The notes beneath the pieces were generated by a model. That model did no database searches, was not told the origin of the DNA, and saw nothing but the letters and a program-made list of their open reading frames with translations. From assembly GCA_945895265.1 (NCBI GenBank), contig CAMDEF010000025.1:1-53046 (forward strand): DNA of 53,046 bases, in the 5' to 3' direction. The stretch is from Bordetella parapertussis (GTDB taxonomy: Bacteria; Pseudomonadota; Gammaproteobacteria; Burkholderiales; Burkholderiaceae_B). Position numbers and translations under genes: made by a program. Shown one piece after another: positions 23,376 through 31,335 of the stretch (its first letter is position 1; the number at the start of each line of letters is the position of its first letter).

Positions 23376-24506
23376 ATGGACGAAAAAGCCCTCAAAGCCG
23401 GCTCCCCCGAAAAAGCAAAAGCACTGGTTGCAGCGCTCGCGCAAATCGAAAAGCAGTTCGGTAAAGGGTCCGTGATGCGTTACGGTGACAACGAGGTCGA
23501 ACATGATATCCAAGTCGTTTCCACAGGCTCGCTAGGTTTAGATATTGCCCTAGGGGTCGGTGGCTTGCCTCGCGGCCGCGTGATCGAAATCTACGGTCCT
23601 GAATCTTCAGGCAAAACGACATTGACCTTGCAAGTGATCGCTGAAATGCAAAAGGTAGGTGGTACCTGCGCTTTCATTGATGCTGAGCATGCACTTGACG
23701 TGCAATATGCGTCAAAATTAGGCGTTAATCTCACTGATCTTCTGATTTCACAGCCTGATACGGGTGAGCAGGCTCTCGAAATTACTGACGCCCTGGTGCG
23801 TTCGGGTTCAGTTGATTTAATTGTGATCGACTCAGTCGCGGCACTGACCCCAAAAGCCGAAATCGAGGGCGAAATGGGTGATTCACTGCCAGGTCTTCAG
23901 GCTCGTTTAATGAGTCAAGCCTTGCGCAAACTCACCGCCAGCATTAAGCGCACCAATTGCATGGTGATCTTTATTAACCAGATTCGTATGAAAATCGGCG
24001 TGATGTTCGGCAACCCCGAAACCACCACGGGTGGCAACGCGCTTAAGTTTTATGCCTCGGTACGCTTGGATATTCGCCGTATTGGCGGTATCAAAAAAGG
24101 TGACGAGGTTGTTGGTAACGAAACCCGCGTTAAGGTGGTAAAAAACAAAATCGCGCCGCCGTTCAAACAGGCCGAATTCGACATCATGTACGGGGCAGGA
24201 ATTTCGCGCGAAGGCGAAATCATTGATTTGGGTGTGGTTGCAGGTATTGTCGACAAAGCAGGTGCTTGGTTCAGCTATAACGGCGATCGCATCGGTCAGG
24301 GCAAAGATAATGTGCGTGAGTATCTGCGCGAGCACCCAGCCATGGCTGTTGAAATTGAAAATCGAGTCCGTGAAAAGCTCGGCGTCGTTGCGCGTACACC
24401 CTCAGTGGCAGATGCCGCAGCTAGCGCTGGGGCGACTCCTAAGGCTGCTGCAAGCAAAGCTTCAAAAGCGGTCGCTGCAGAGCCTGACTCTGAGGATGAC
24501 CTTTAA
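23376..24506 (+). CDS. recA: Recombinase RecA
   Basis: A 376-residue RecA, slightly longer than the Escherichia coli protein because of a longer Ala/Lys/Ser-rich acidic tail ([21 protein letters not shown]). The Walker A motif is GPESSGKTT, Walker B is [22 protein letters not shown], and the L2 DNA-binding loop begins at [24 protein letters not shown]. RecA forms filaments on single-stranded DNA, drives strand exchange and stimulates LexA self-cleavage. The ATG has AAAGGA upstream. recX follows after a 160-bp spacer that is almost entirely an octanucleotide repeat. Regulation by LexA is predicted from the box at 23322. Confidence 0.99.
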   Translation: MDEKALKAGSPEKAKALVAALAQIEKQFGKGSVMRYGDNEVEHDIQVVSTGSLGLDIALGVGGLPRGRVIEIYGPESSGKTTLTLQVIAEMQKVGGTCAFIDAEHALDVQYASKLGVNLTDLLISQPDTGEQALEITDALVRSGSVDLIVIDSVAALTPKAEIEGEMGDSLPGLQARLMSQALRKLTASIKRTNCMVIFINQIRMKIGVMFGNPETTTGGNALKFYASVRLDIRRIGGIKKGDEVVGNETRVKVVKNKIAPPFKQAEFDIMYGAGISREGEIIDLGVVAGIVDKAGAWFSYNGDRIGQGKDNVREYLREHPAMAVEIENRVREKLGVVARTPSVADAAASAGATPKAAASKASKAVAAEPDSEDDL

Positions 24507-24508
24507 CT

Positions 24509-24652
24509 CATTGAGTTATTGAGTTATTGATTCATTGATTGACTGATTGAGACATTGACTCAAAGAATCTTTGGCTCGCTGAATTGATGATTTTTTGGGT
24601 CTTTGAGTCGCTGATTCAGTGAATCTTTGATTCGCTAATTCCGTAATTCTTG
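24509..24652. repeat. Degenerate octanucleotide tandem repeat between recA and recX
   Basis: Eighteen head-to-tail 8-bp units run from 24509 to 24652 in strict register. Units include cattgagt, tattgagt, tattgatt, gactgatt, gaatcttt (twice, 48 bp apart) and cgct-ending variants (three times). It starts 3 bp after the recA stop and ends 15 bp before the recX ATG, so it fills the whole intergenic gap. The repeat is divergent and so is probably old. Confidence 0.8.
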
Positions 24653-24666
24653 GGGTATTTCACCAG

Positions 24667-25173
24667 ATGAGCGATGAATTCGAGACGGTGCGAGCAGCAC
24701 CCGAGCAAGTCAAACCGCGGTCCGGCCTGTCCCTCAGGGCGCGGGCCGTTGGTTTGTTGTCGCGGCGTGAGCATAGTCGCGTCGAACTGAGTCGTAAGCT
24801 TTCCGCGCATGCTCAAAGCCCCGAAGAGCTCAGCGCTCTGTTAGATTCGTTGGCCAAAGAGGGCTGGCAGTCAGACCAACGCTTCGTGCAGGGGTTTGTA
24901 CATCGTAAAGCCGGGCAGCAAGGTTGGGCCAAAATTGCCCAAGAACTTACACAACAAGGTATTGAGGCTGGGCAGGTGGCTCAGGTGCGCCTTGAACTCA
25001 AAGATTCTGAGCTAGAGCGTGCCCAAAGTGTCTGGCAAAAAAAATTTAGCATGAGTGGCTCCCCGCAAAATACGACTGAATATGCTCGCCAAGGTCGGTT
25101 CTTAGCTGCTCGCGGCTTTTCGCATGAGGTAATTCACCGCGTGCTGAAAGACCCGCCTGAGTGCGAGGGCTGA
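24667..25173 (+). CDS. recX: Regulatory protein RecX
   Basis: A 168-residue RecX, the small helical modulator of RecA that caps or destabilises RecA filaments. Recognisable family segments are LRARAVGLLSRREHSRVELSRKL near residues 21-43, LDSLAKEGWQSDQRFVQGFVHRKAG and GWAKIAQELTQQGI. The location downstream of recA is typical. The ATG has a weak Shine-Dalgarno (GGGGTATTTCACC) about 8-12 bases upstream. Its transcription from recA has to cross the octanucleotide array. Confidence 0.93.
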   Translation: MSDEFETVRAAPEQVKPRSGLSLRARAVGLLSRREHSRVELSRKLSAHAQSPEELSALLDSLAKEGWQSDQRFVQGFVHRKAGQQGWAKIAQELTQQGIEAGQVAQVRLELKDSELERAQSVWQKKFSMSGSPQNTTEYARQGRFLAARGFSHEVIHRVLKDPPECEG

Positions 25174-25326
25174 GTGGCACTTTTGGGCGTAATTCTTCGC
25201 TCTTTTGTCTTGGTCTTTGTCGACCAGTGGCGCCCAGGTCCGCTGCTGAGCCTCTAGGTGATATCCCTTTGTTGCGCTATACTTTTACACTTTGTTGCAC
25301 CGTGTCATTTGACAAGCTGACCCCGT

Positions 25327-25902
25327 ATGCCTTTGCCGTTGCCCGCTTACCCCCGCAAGCCAATGCACAACCGTTCCATACAGGTTCACTCCTTTGAACG
25401 TGAAGACGGATTGTGGGATGTTGAGGCTGAACTGATCGACTCGAAAGGTTTTAGCTATATCAAACGCGATGGTAGCGAGCAAAAAATTGGGCAGGCATTT
25501 CATCACATGCACCTGCGTATCACAATCGATAGCAGCTTTACCATTCGAGATGCGATGGCAACGTATGATGCGGCGCCGTTTGGTGAGACCTGCTCATCAA
25601 TTGCCACCGAATACCGTGACCTGATCGGTATGAATCTTTTAAAAAGCTTTAGGCAGCAGGTCAAAGAGCGTTTTAGTCGCACAGCCGGTTGCACACACAT
25701 GACAGAATTGGCGGCGGTATTGCCGACGGCAGCCGTGCAAACGATGTCTGGCCAACGGCGAAGTGCGGCTGACCCAACTAAGCGTCCTTATCAGTTAGGC
25801 GGCTGTACGGCCTGGCGCCTTGACGGTCCAATTACGAAAGAGCTCTATCCTCAATGGTATGTGGCTTCTGAAGTGCTCGGCCTTAAGATCAGTGAGAAAT
25901 AG
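25327..25902 (+). CDS. DUF2889 family protein
   Basis: A 191-residue protein of the DUF2889 family, of unknown function. Typical features are the N-terminal HNRSIQVHSFEREDGLWDVEAELIDSKGF and the RDGSEQKIGQAFHHMHLRITIDSSFTIRDAMATYDAAPF stretch with clustered His. RDLIGMNLLKSFRQQVKERFSRTAGCTHMTEL includes an invariant-looking Cys-Thr-His. I keep the ATG at 25327 because residues 1-12 align with the family start; no clear ribosome site is visible. The recA-recX-DUF2889-sucC order is conserved in Alcaligenaceae, as far as I recall. Confidence 0.85.
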   Translation: MPLPLPAYPRKPMHNRSIQVHSFEREDGLWDVEAELIDSKGFSYIKRDGSEQKIGQAFHHMHLRITIDSSFTIRDAMATYDAAPFGETCSSIATEYRDLIGMNLLKSFRQQVKERFSRTAGCTHMTELAAVLPTAAVQTMSGQRRSAADPTKRPYQLGGCTAWRLDGPITKELYPQWYVASEVLGLKISEK

Positions 25903-25977
25903 TCGGCTCAAACTGCTGACGCCGTTTGAGCCCCATTAGTTTTTGCGAGTTTTATCTTTTTAACGTTCAGGATTCCT

Positions 25978-27138
25978 ATGAAAATCCACGAGTATCAGGG
26001 CAAAGAGTTGCTGCGTCAGTTTGGTGTAGTCGTGCCACGTGGCATTCCAGTGTTTAGCGTTGACGAGGCGGTGGCTGCCGCTCAGAAACTAGGTGGCCCA
26101 GTCTGGGTCGTGAAAGCTCAGATTCATGCGGGCGGTCGCGGTAAAGGTGGCGGTGTCAAGCTAGCACGCTCAATCGAAGAGGTTCGTAAGATCTCTGGCG
26201 AAATCCTCGGTATGCAGTTGATTACGCATCAAACGAGCCCTCAGGGCCAAAAGGTGCGTCGCCTGCTGATTGAAGAGGGTGCTGACATTAAGAAAGAGTA
26301 CTACGTCGGTATTGTGACCGACCGCGCGACTCAGCGCGTGTGCGTGATGGCTTCAAGCGAAGGCGGCATGGACGTCGAAGAAGTCGCTGAAAATCATCCT
26401 GAAAAAATCCTCAAGGTTTTTGTTGATCCAGGTACTGGGCTCACAGACGCCGAAGCTCAGAATCTTGCACGCGGTATTGGTGTGCCTGAGGGCTCAGTCG
26501 CTAAAGCCGGGGCTGAGTTTCAAAAGCTTTACAAAGCCTATTGGGATACCGACGCCTCACTGGCTGAAATTAATCCGTTGATTTTGACTGGCAAGGGCGA
26601 CATCATTTCGCTGGACGCAAAATTTAATTTTGATCCGAACGCGTTGTTTCGCCACCCTGAAATCGTTGCGTATCGCGACCTTGACGAAGAAGACCCGGCC
26701 GAAATCGAAGCGAGTAAGCACGAGTTGGCCTACATCCAGCTTGATGGCAATATTGGCTGCCTAGTCAATGGTGCTGGCCTGGCGATGGCTACGATGGACG
26801 CGATTAAGTTGTTTGGCGGCGAGCCTGCTAACTTTCTTGATGTTGGTGGTAGCGCGACTGCAGAGCGCGTCACTGAAGCTTTTAAGATCATGCTCAGCAA
26901 CAAAGGCACCAAGGCGATTCTGGTCAATATTTTTGGCGGAATCATGCGTTGCGATGTAATTGCACAAGGTGTGATTACAGCGTGTAAAGCTGTCAATTTG
27001 AGCGTGCCCTTGGTGGTTCGCATGAAAGGTACCAACGAAGAGTTGGGCAAGAAAATGCTAGCCGATTCGGGTCTGCCTATTATCAGCGCCGACACAATGG
27101 CTGATGCCGCAACCCGCGTTGTCGCGGCGGCTAAATAA
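25978..27138 (+). CDS. sucC: Succinyl-CoA synthetase beta subunit
   Basis: A 386-residue ATP-grasp subunit of the citric-acid-cycle enzyme that makes succinate and ATP (or GTP) from succinyl-CoA. Hallmarks are the start [43 protein letters not shown] and [44 protein letters not shown] near the end is the substrate-CoA contact region. The length is standard. The alpha subunit follows after 19 bp. The start has GGATT upstream (caggattcctATG). Confidence 0.99.
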   Translation: MKIHEYQGKELLRQFGVVVPRGIPVFSVDEAVAAAQKLGGPVWVVKAQIHAGGRGKGGGVKLARSIEEVRKISGEILGMQLITHQTSPQGQKVRRLLIEEGADIKKEYYVGIVTDRATQRVCVMASSEGGMDVEEVAENHPEKILKVFVDPGTGLTDAEAQNLARGIGVPEGSVAKAGAEFQKLYKAYWDTDASLAEINPLILTGKGDIISLDAKFNFDPNALFRHPEIVAYRDLDEEDPAEIEASKHELAYIQLDGNIGCLVNGAGLAMATMDAIKLFGGEPANFLDVGGSATAERVTEAFKIMLSNKGTKAILVNIFGGIMRCDVIAQGVITACKAVNLSVPLVVRMKGTNEELGKKMLADSGLPIISADTMADAATRVVAAAK

Positions 27139-27157
27139 TTCTGCCAGGGATACTGAT

Positions 27158-28039
27158 ATGTCGATTCTGATTAATAAAGATACAAAAGTTATCACCCAAG
27201 GTATTACCGGTAAAACGGGTCAATATCACACGCGCACCTCGCGTGCCTATGCCAACGGCGAGGCTGCCTTTGTGGCGGGTGTGCATCCTAAAAAAGCCGG
27301 TGAGAATTTCGAAGGTATTCCGATTTTTGCCTCGGTAAAAGACGCGAAGGCAGAGACCGGCGCCAACGTGTCGGTGATCTATGTGCCGCCCGCAGGTGCC
27401 GCTGCCGCCATTTGGGAAGGCATTGAAGCCGAGTTGGACTTGGTCATTTGCATCACTGAAGGCATCCCCGTGCGCGACTTGCTTGAGATCAAGTACCGCA
27501 TGGCGCAAATGAAGAGCAAAACGCTTTTGCTTGGCCCTAACTGCCCCGGTTTGATTACGCCTGACGAAATTAAGATTGGCATCATGCCTGGGCATATTCA
27601 TCGAAAGGGCCGTGTCGGCATTGTGAGTCGTTCGGGTACCCTGACGTACGAGGCAGTGGCACAAGTGACTGAACTCGGCTTAGGTCAATCGAGTGCGGTC
27701 GGTATTGGTGGCGATCCAATCAACGGCTTGAAACACATTGATGTGCTCAAGTTGTTTAACGAAGATCCTGATACAGACGCGGTCATTATGATCGGCGAAA
27801 TCGGCGGGCCTGATGAAGTCAACGCTGCGTTGTGGGCAAAAGAGTACATGAAAAAGCCGATGGTCGGCTTTATTGCTGGCGTGACGGCGCCTGCCGGAAA
27901 GCGCATGGGTCATGCTGGCGCGCTGATTTCTGGTGGTGCTGACACCGCAGACGCCAAGCTTGAAATCATGGAAGCCTGCGGTATTCGCACGACTAAAAAT
28001 CCTTCTGAGATGGGCAAGCTTCTGAAATCAGTTCTCTAG
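27158..28039 (+). CDS. sucD: Succinyl-CoA synthetase alpha subunit
   Basis: A 293-residue alpha subunit. The CoA-binding N-terminus is MSILINKDTKVITQGITGKTG, and the catalytic histidine that carries the phosphoryl group is in KRMGHAGALISGGADTA. VSRSGTLTYEA and GIGGDPINGL are further family signatures. The ATG at 27158 has AGGGA about 7 bases upstream; an in-frame upstream ATG at 27104 lies inside sucC and is unlikely. A terminator follows 26 bp after the stop. Confidence 0.98.
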   Translation: MSILINKDTKVITQGITGKTGQYHTRTSRAYANGEAAFVAGVHPKKAGENFEGIPIFASVKDAKAETGANVSVIYVPPAGAAAAIWEGIEAELDLVICITEGIPVRDLLEIKYRMAQMKSKTLLLGPNCPGLITPDEIKIGIMPGHIHRKGRVGIVSRSGTLTYEAVAQVTELGLGQSSAVGIGGDPINGLKHIDVLKLFNEDPDTDAVIMIGEIGGPDEVNAALWAKEYMKKPMVGFIAGVTAPAGKRMGHAGALISGGADTADAKLEIMEACGIRTTKNPSEMGKLLKSVL

Positions 28040-28064
28040 GTTTCAACGTTTCTAGCGCTAAGCG

Positions 28065-28097
28065 CCGGCCTACTTTTACAGTAGGTCGGTTTTTTTT
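28065..28097 (+). terminator. Rho-independent terminator after sucD
   Basis: A 9-bp stem (ccggcctac pairing with gtaggtcgg, one G-U) with a 7-base loop, followed by eight T residues, lies 26 bp past the sucD stop. It ends the recA-to-sucD side of the map; the next genes need their own promoter. Confidence 0.88.
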
Positions 28098-28146
28098 GGC
28101 TGTCCGTGTTCAAATTGGGTTATTCAAATCATTTGGGATTTTATCT

Positions 28147-28257
28147 ATGACAACGCCTCCACCACCTCCTCAGCGCGGTCAAACTATTCTGCAGCGGTTG
28201 CTGTTGCTTGCTGTGATTGGGATCGTTGCTAGCGTGATTTTTAACTATCTACGCTAA
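28147..28257 (+). CDS. Small single-helix membrane peptide upstream of hemC
   Basis: A 36-residue frame. It starts [23 protein letters not shown] and ends IFNYLR. A short polyproline start and a basic Gln/Arg segment lead into one hydrophobic helix (residues about 17-32), then a polar tail. Short membrane peptides of this shape are real in many bacteria. The ATG has GGGA about 8 bases upstream. It ends 13 bp before the likely hemC start, so it could be co-transcribed with hemC. No homologue comes to mind. Confidence 0.5.
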   Translation: MTTPPPPPQRGQTILQRLLLLAVIGIVASVIFNYLR

Positions 28258-28270
28258 AGGTTTGCCTCGA

Positions 28271-29218
28271 TTGATACCTCGCCACTTAACGATTGCTACG
28301 CGTGCGAGCAGACTGGCGCTATGGCAGGCTGAGCATGTGCAGTCGCGGTTGCAACTCTTGTATCCCGAGACGCAAATCGATTTGCTCACCTTAAGTACCC
28401 GTGGCGATGAGATTTTGGATCGCAGCTTGTCAAAGGTTGGTGGTAAAGGGCTGTTTGTTAAAGAACTTGAAAACGCCTTGCTGGACGGTCGGGCCGATTT
28501 AGCGGTGCACTCGCTGAAAGATATGCCGGTCGATATGCCCGACTTATTTGAGCTCTCAACCATTTTGACGCGCGCAGATTGTCGCGATGCGTTTGTCTCC
28601 AATCGCTTTGACACGCTTGCCGATTTGCCCGAGGGGGCTGTGGTGGGTACTTCGAGTTTACGGCGCGAGGCACAATTGCGTACTCGGTTTCCAAAGCTCA
28701 AGATCGAACCTCTGCGTGGTAATTTGGACACCCGTTTGGCCAAGTTAGATACGGGTCATTATGCGGCCATCATCTTGGCGGTCGCCGGCCTTGAGCGGCT
28801 TGGCTTGGCGCACAGGATTCGACAGCGCCTTGCTGTCGAAGACTCGTTACCCGCTGCAGGCCAGGGGGCCTTAGGGATTGAGATCTTAAGTCAGCGTTCT
28901 GACTTGCTTGAGATTCTGGCGCCGCTGTCGTGCCATGAAACAACCGCCTGTGCATTGGCTGAGCGTGCAGTCTCGCGTGCTCTGGGGGGCTCTTGTCAGG
29001 TGCCTTTGGCCGCCTACGCATCGATACAAGGGCAAGAATTGACTATTCGGGCGCTTGTCGCAACCCCTGACGGCAAAACGATTTACCGAGCGCAGGCGGT
29101 GGGGCATGCGCCAGAGGCCTTTAGCCTGGGCTTGCGGGTTGCCCAAGATTTACGTGAACAGGGTGCAGCAGTGATTTTGGCGAATTTAGCCTTGAACTCC
29201 GACTCGGGCCACTTTTAG
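28271..29218 (+). CDS. hemC: Porphobilinogen deaminase (hydroxymethylbilane synthase)
   Basis: A protein of about 315 residues that joins four porphobilinogen units into hydroxymethylbilane in haem synthesis. Family marks are RLTIAT-like start ([19 protein letters not shown]), [31 protein letters not shown], and the dipyrromethane cofactor Cys in [13 protein letters not shown]. No ATG fits; TTG codons at 28262 and 28271 are in frame. I chose 28271 because AAAGG ends at 28260, leaving 10 bases, whereas 28262 would leave only one. hemD follows 4 bp after the stop. Confidence 0.96.
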   Translation: MIPRHLTIATRASRLALWQAEHVQSRLQLLYPETQIDLLTLSTRGDEILDRSLSKVGGKGLFVKELENALLDGRADLAVHSLKDMPVDMPDLFELSTILTRADCRDAFVSNRFDTLADLPEGAVVGTSSLRREAQLRTRFPKLKIEPLRGNLDTRLAKLDTGHYAAIILAVAGLERLGLAHRIRQRLAVEDSLPAAGQGALGIEILSQRSDLLEILAPLSCHETTACALAERAVSRALGGSCQVPLAAYASIQGQELTIRALVATPDGKTIYRAQAVGHAPEAFSLGLRVAQDLREQGAAVILANLALNSDSGHF

Positions 29219-29222
29219 CCGC

Positions 29223-30029
29223 ATGGTACACCTGCGCCCCACTGCGATTCTGACTAGGCCCGCTGGGCGCAATACGGTATTGATGCAAGCCCTGGGGCAG
29301 ACGGGTTGGCCGCTACTCGAATGCTCGGCGCTCGAGATTCAATCTGTCCCAATGGTGCCGGCGAGTGTGGTTCCTCACCCTGAGGCGTTTGATTTGGTTG
29401 TTTTCGTCAGTCGGGCAGCAGTCGCCGGTTATCAGCATCAATTGCCAGAAGATTATTCGTGGCCTCAGCAAGTGACGGCCGCTTGTATGGGGCCTGTTAC
29501 CGCGGGCGCCGTGCGGCGTACCTTCGGTGCAGGCCTGACAGTTTTGCACCCAGAGGGTGCCGTGTCGCAAGACTCTGAGGCACTTTGGCCACTGCTACTT
29601 GCCCAACAGCGCTTGCCGCGCAAGGTGTTGATTTTGCGTGGGCAAGACGGTCGCGAGTGGTTGAGCGAGAAACTGCTCGCCTTGGGCGTCACTGTGACTG
29701 TGCAACAAGTCTATCAGCGCGAAGTTGCGTCGTGGCCAGACCCACTGTGCATGTCGTTGCGCCAATTGGCTGCTGAAGGCCGGCAGGCCGTGTGGCTGCT
29801 GACAAGCGCTCATGGAATCCAAGCGATTGTGCAAAAGCTTGGTGACTTAAAGCTTTTGATATGGTTTGAGCAGTGTGCGTTCGTCGTGACGCATGAGCGA
29901 CTGCGCCCCGTTCTTGCCAAGGCCCTTGGATGCGACCTTGGGCAGCTTTGCCTCGAGGTGGCGAGCGCTGAGGACGAGGCAATTGTGTTGTGTTTTGATC
30001 AAATATTCGCTCGACTGAACCGTACTTAA
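29223..30029 (+). CDS. hemD: Uroporphyrinogen-III synthase
   Basis: A 268-residue HemD-type protein, which closes and inverts the D ring of hydroxymethylbilane. The family is poorly conserved; visible marks are TAILTRPAGRNTVLMQALGQTGW, VVFVSRAAVAGY, KVLILRGQDGREWLSEKLLALGVTVTVQQVYQRE and the WLLTSAHGIQAIVQKL segment. Gene order after hemC and before a hemX-like gene confirms the call. It starts with ATG 4 bp after the hemC stop. Confidence 0.93.
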   Translation: MVHLRPTAILTRPAGRNTVLMQALGQTGWPLLECSALEIQSVPMVPASVVPHPEAFDLVVFVSRAAVAGYQHQLPEDYSWPQQVTAACMGPVTAGAVRRTFGAGLTVLHPEGAVSQDSEALWPLLLAQQRLPRKVLILRGQDGREWLSEKLLALGVTVTVQQVYQREVASWPDPLCMSLRQLAAEGRQAVWLLTSAHGIQAIVQKLGDLKLLIWFEQCAFVVTHERLRPVLAKALGCDLGQLCLEVASAEDEAIVLCFDQIFARLNRT

Positions 30030-30076
30030 TGCATTGAAAATGCACGTTTATGCGGGGCAACGACTACAATAGAGCC

Positions 30077-31333
30077 ATGACAGAACCTACCTCTTCGCCT
30101 CAGTCGTCAGCTCAAGCCGAGCCGGCTAAGCTAGCCACGCCCGCTATCAGCTCTACCCCCGAGTACTCTTCGCGGTTTCGTCGTAAAAACACAGGCCCCT
30201 CCTGGTCGGTCACGTTGATGCTGTTTTTTTTGTTGTTAGCGGTGGTAATTGGGGCCGGCGCCTGGTTTTCGCAAAAGCGTTTTGATACCGCTGGGCGCGA
30301 AGTCGCCACGCAAGTACAGGGTTTTACTGCTCAATTAGTTGAAACCAAGCGTGAAGCAAAACTGGCGCTTGGCTTGGTCGAGTCGCAAGCCAAACTCATC
30401 GTGACGCTGCAACAGTCGCTCGCCGAATCAAAAAGTCAGTTTGAGGGCCTCGAAGAAGCTTGGGCAAGTTTCAATAAAGGCATGGAAGACTCGATGCTTG
30501 CCAATGATATCGATCGCCTTGTGACGTTAGCAAGCCAGCAGTTGCGTTTGGCGAGCAACGTGAATAATGCCGTGATGGCGCTCGAAACCGCACTGTCTAC
30601 GCTGGTGCGTGCTGATCGGCCGCGTTTCGCTGCAGTTCAGCGCGCCATTAGCGCAGACCTCGATCGGTTACGCTCTGTACCGCTGGTTGACGTGAGCACG
30701 CTTTCAGTGCGCCTTGAAGCGCTCGCAACCTTAATTGGGCGCGCACCTTTGTTGGTGCCTGATGCCGCTGCGCCTAACGTGGCGGCGGTTCCTCCAGTTG
30801 CCGCGCGCGCGCCTACTGCTCGGCTCGCTGCGGCTCAAGCGACAGCTGTGGCGCCAGCGCCCGCAACACCGTCTGGCGTGCCGCAAATGGGTGCGACTGA
30901 ACCCCCTGTTGGCGAGGCCTGGTGGGATCTTGCTTGGCGCAAGACCGTTCTCTGGTCGAAAGCGGTGGCAGTATTTGTTGCTAAAGAACTAGCCAGTGTT
31001 GTGAGTATTCAGCGTGTGACCGACGCCAGCGCGTTATTGATGTCGCCCGAACAGGGTGCGCAACTGCGCGCGAACTTGCGCACGAGAGTGCTGACAGCAC
31101 AGATGGCATTGCTGATGCATCAGCCGTCTGTGTGGCGAGCCGAAATTGCCAGTATTGAGGCCTCTTTGACTACGCGTTACGACCCGAAAGCGGTTGATAC
31201 GGTGGCTGCGCTTCTCTTGGTGCGTGAGCTTGCGAGCGCGTCTGTCGTTGCAGCACTGCCAGATATGAGTGATAGCATTGCCGCCCTTGAAGCCGTGCGT
31301 GTGCAAGAGCTCAACAAAAAAAGCGAGGATTAA
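30077..31333 (+). CDS. hemX: HemX-like membrane-anchored protein
   Basis: A 418-residue HemX-family protein. It has a Ser/Pro-rich cytoplasmic start, one membrane helix (residues about 40-60, VTLMLFFLLLAVVIGAGAWF), then a coiled-coil region (TKREAKLALGLVESQAKLIVTLQQSLAESKSQFEGLEE). The C-terminal helical domain includes an Ala/Pro-rich linker and WWDLAWRKTVLWSKAV. Though sometimes annotated as uroporphyrinogen-III methyltransferase, this membrane form lacks the methyltransferase domain I would expect. Its role in haem metabolism is unproven. I chose the ATG at 30077, since the one at 30050 adds only nine polar residues. Confidence 0.88.
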   Translation: MTEPTSSPQSSAQAEPAKLATPAISSTPEYSSRFRRKNTGPSWSVTLMLFFLLLAVVIGAGAWFSQKRFDTAGREVATQVQGFTAQLVETKREAKLALGLVESQAKLIVTLQQSLAESKSQFEGLEEAWASFNKGMEDSMLANDIDRLVTLASQQLRLASNVNNAVMALETALSTLVRADRPRFAAVQRAISADLDRLRSVPLVDVSTLSVRLEALATLIGRAPLLVPDAAAPNVAAVPPVAARAPTARLAAAQATAVAPAPATPSGVPQMGATEPPVGEAWWDLAWRKTVLWSKAVAVFVAKELASVVSIQRVTDASALLMSPEQGAQLRANLRTRVLTAQMALLMHQPSVWRAEIASIEASLTTRYDPKAVDTVAALLLVRELASASVVAALPDMSDSIAALEAVRVQELNKKSED

Positions 31334-31335
31334 GT

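Noticed and set aside
24509..24652. CRISPR-like array between recA and recX
   Set aside because: The units are only 8 bp, diverge steadily and have no unique spacers; a degenerate tandem repeat explains it.
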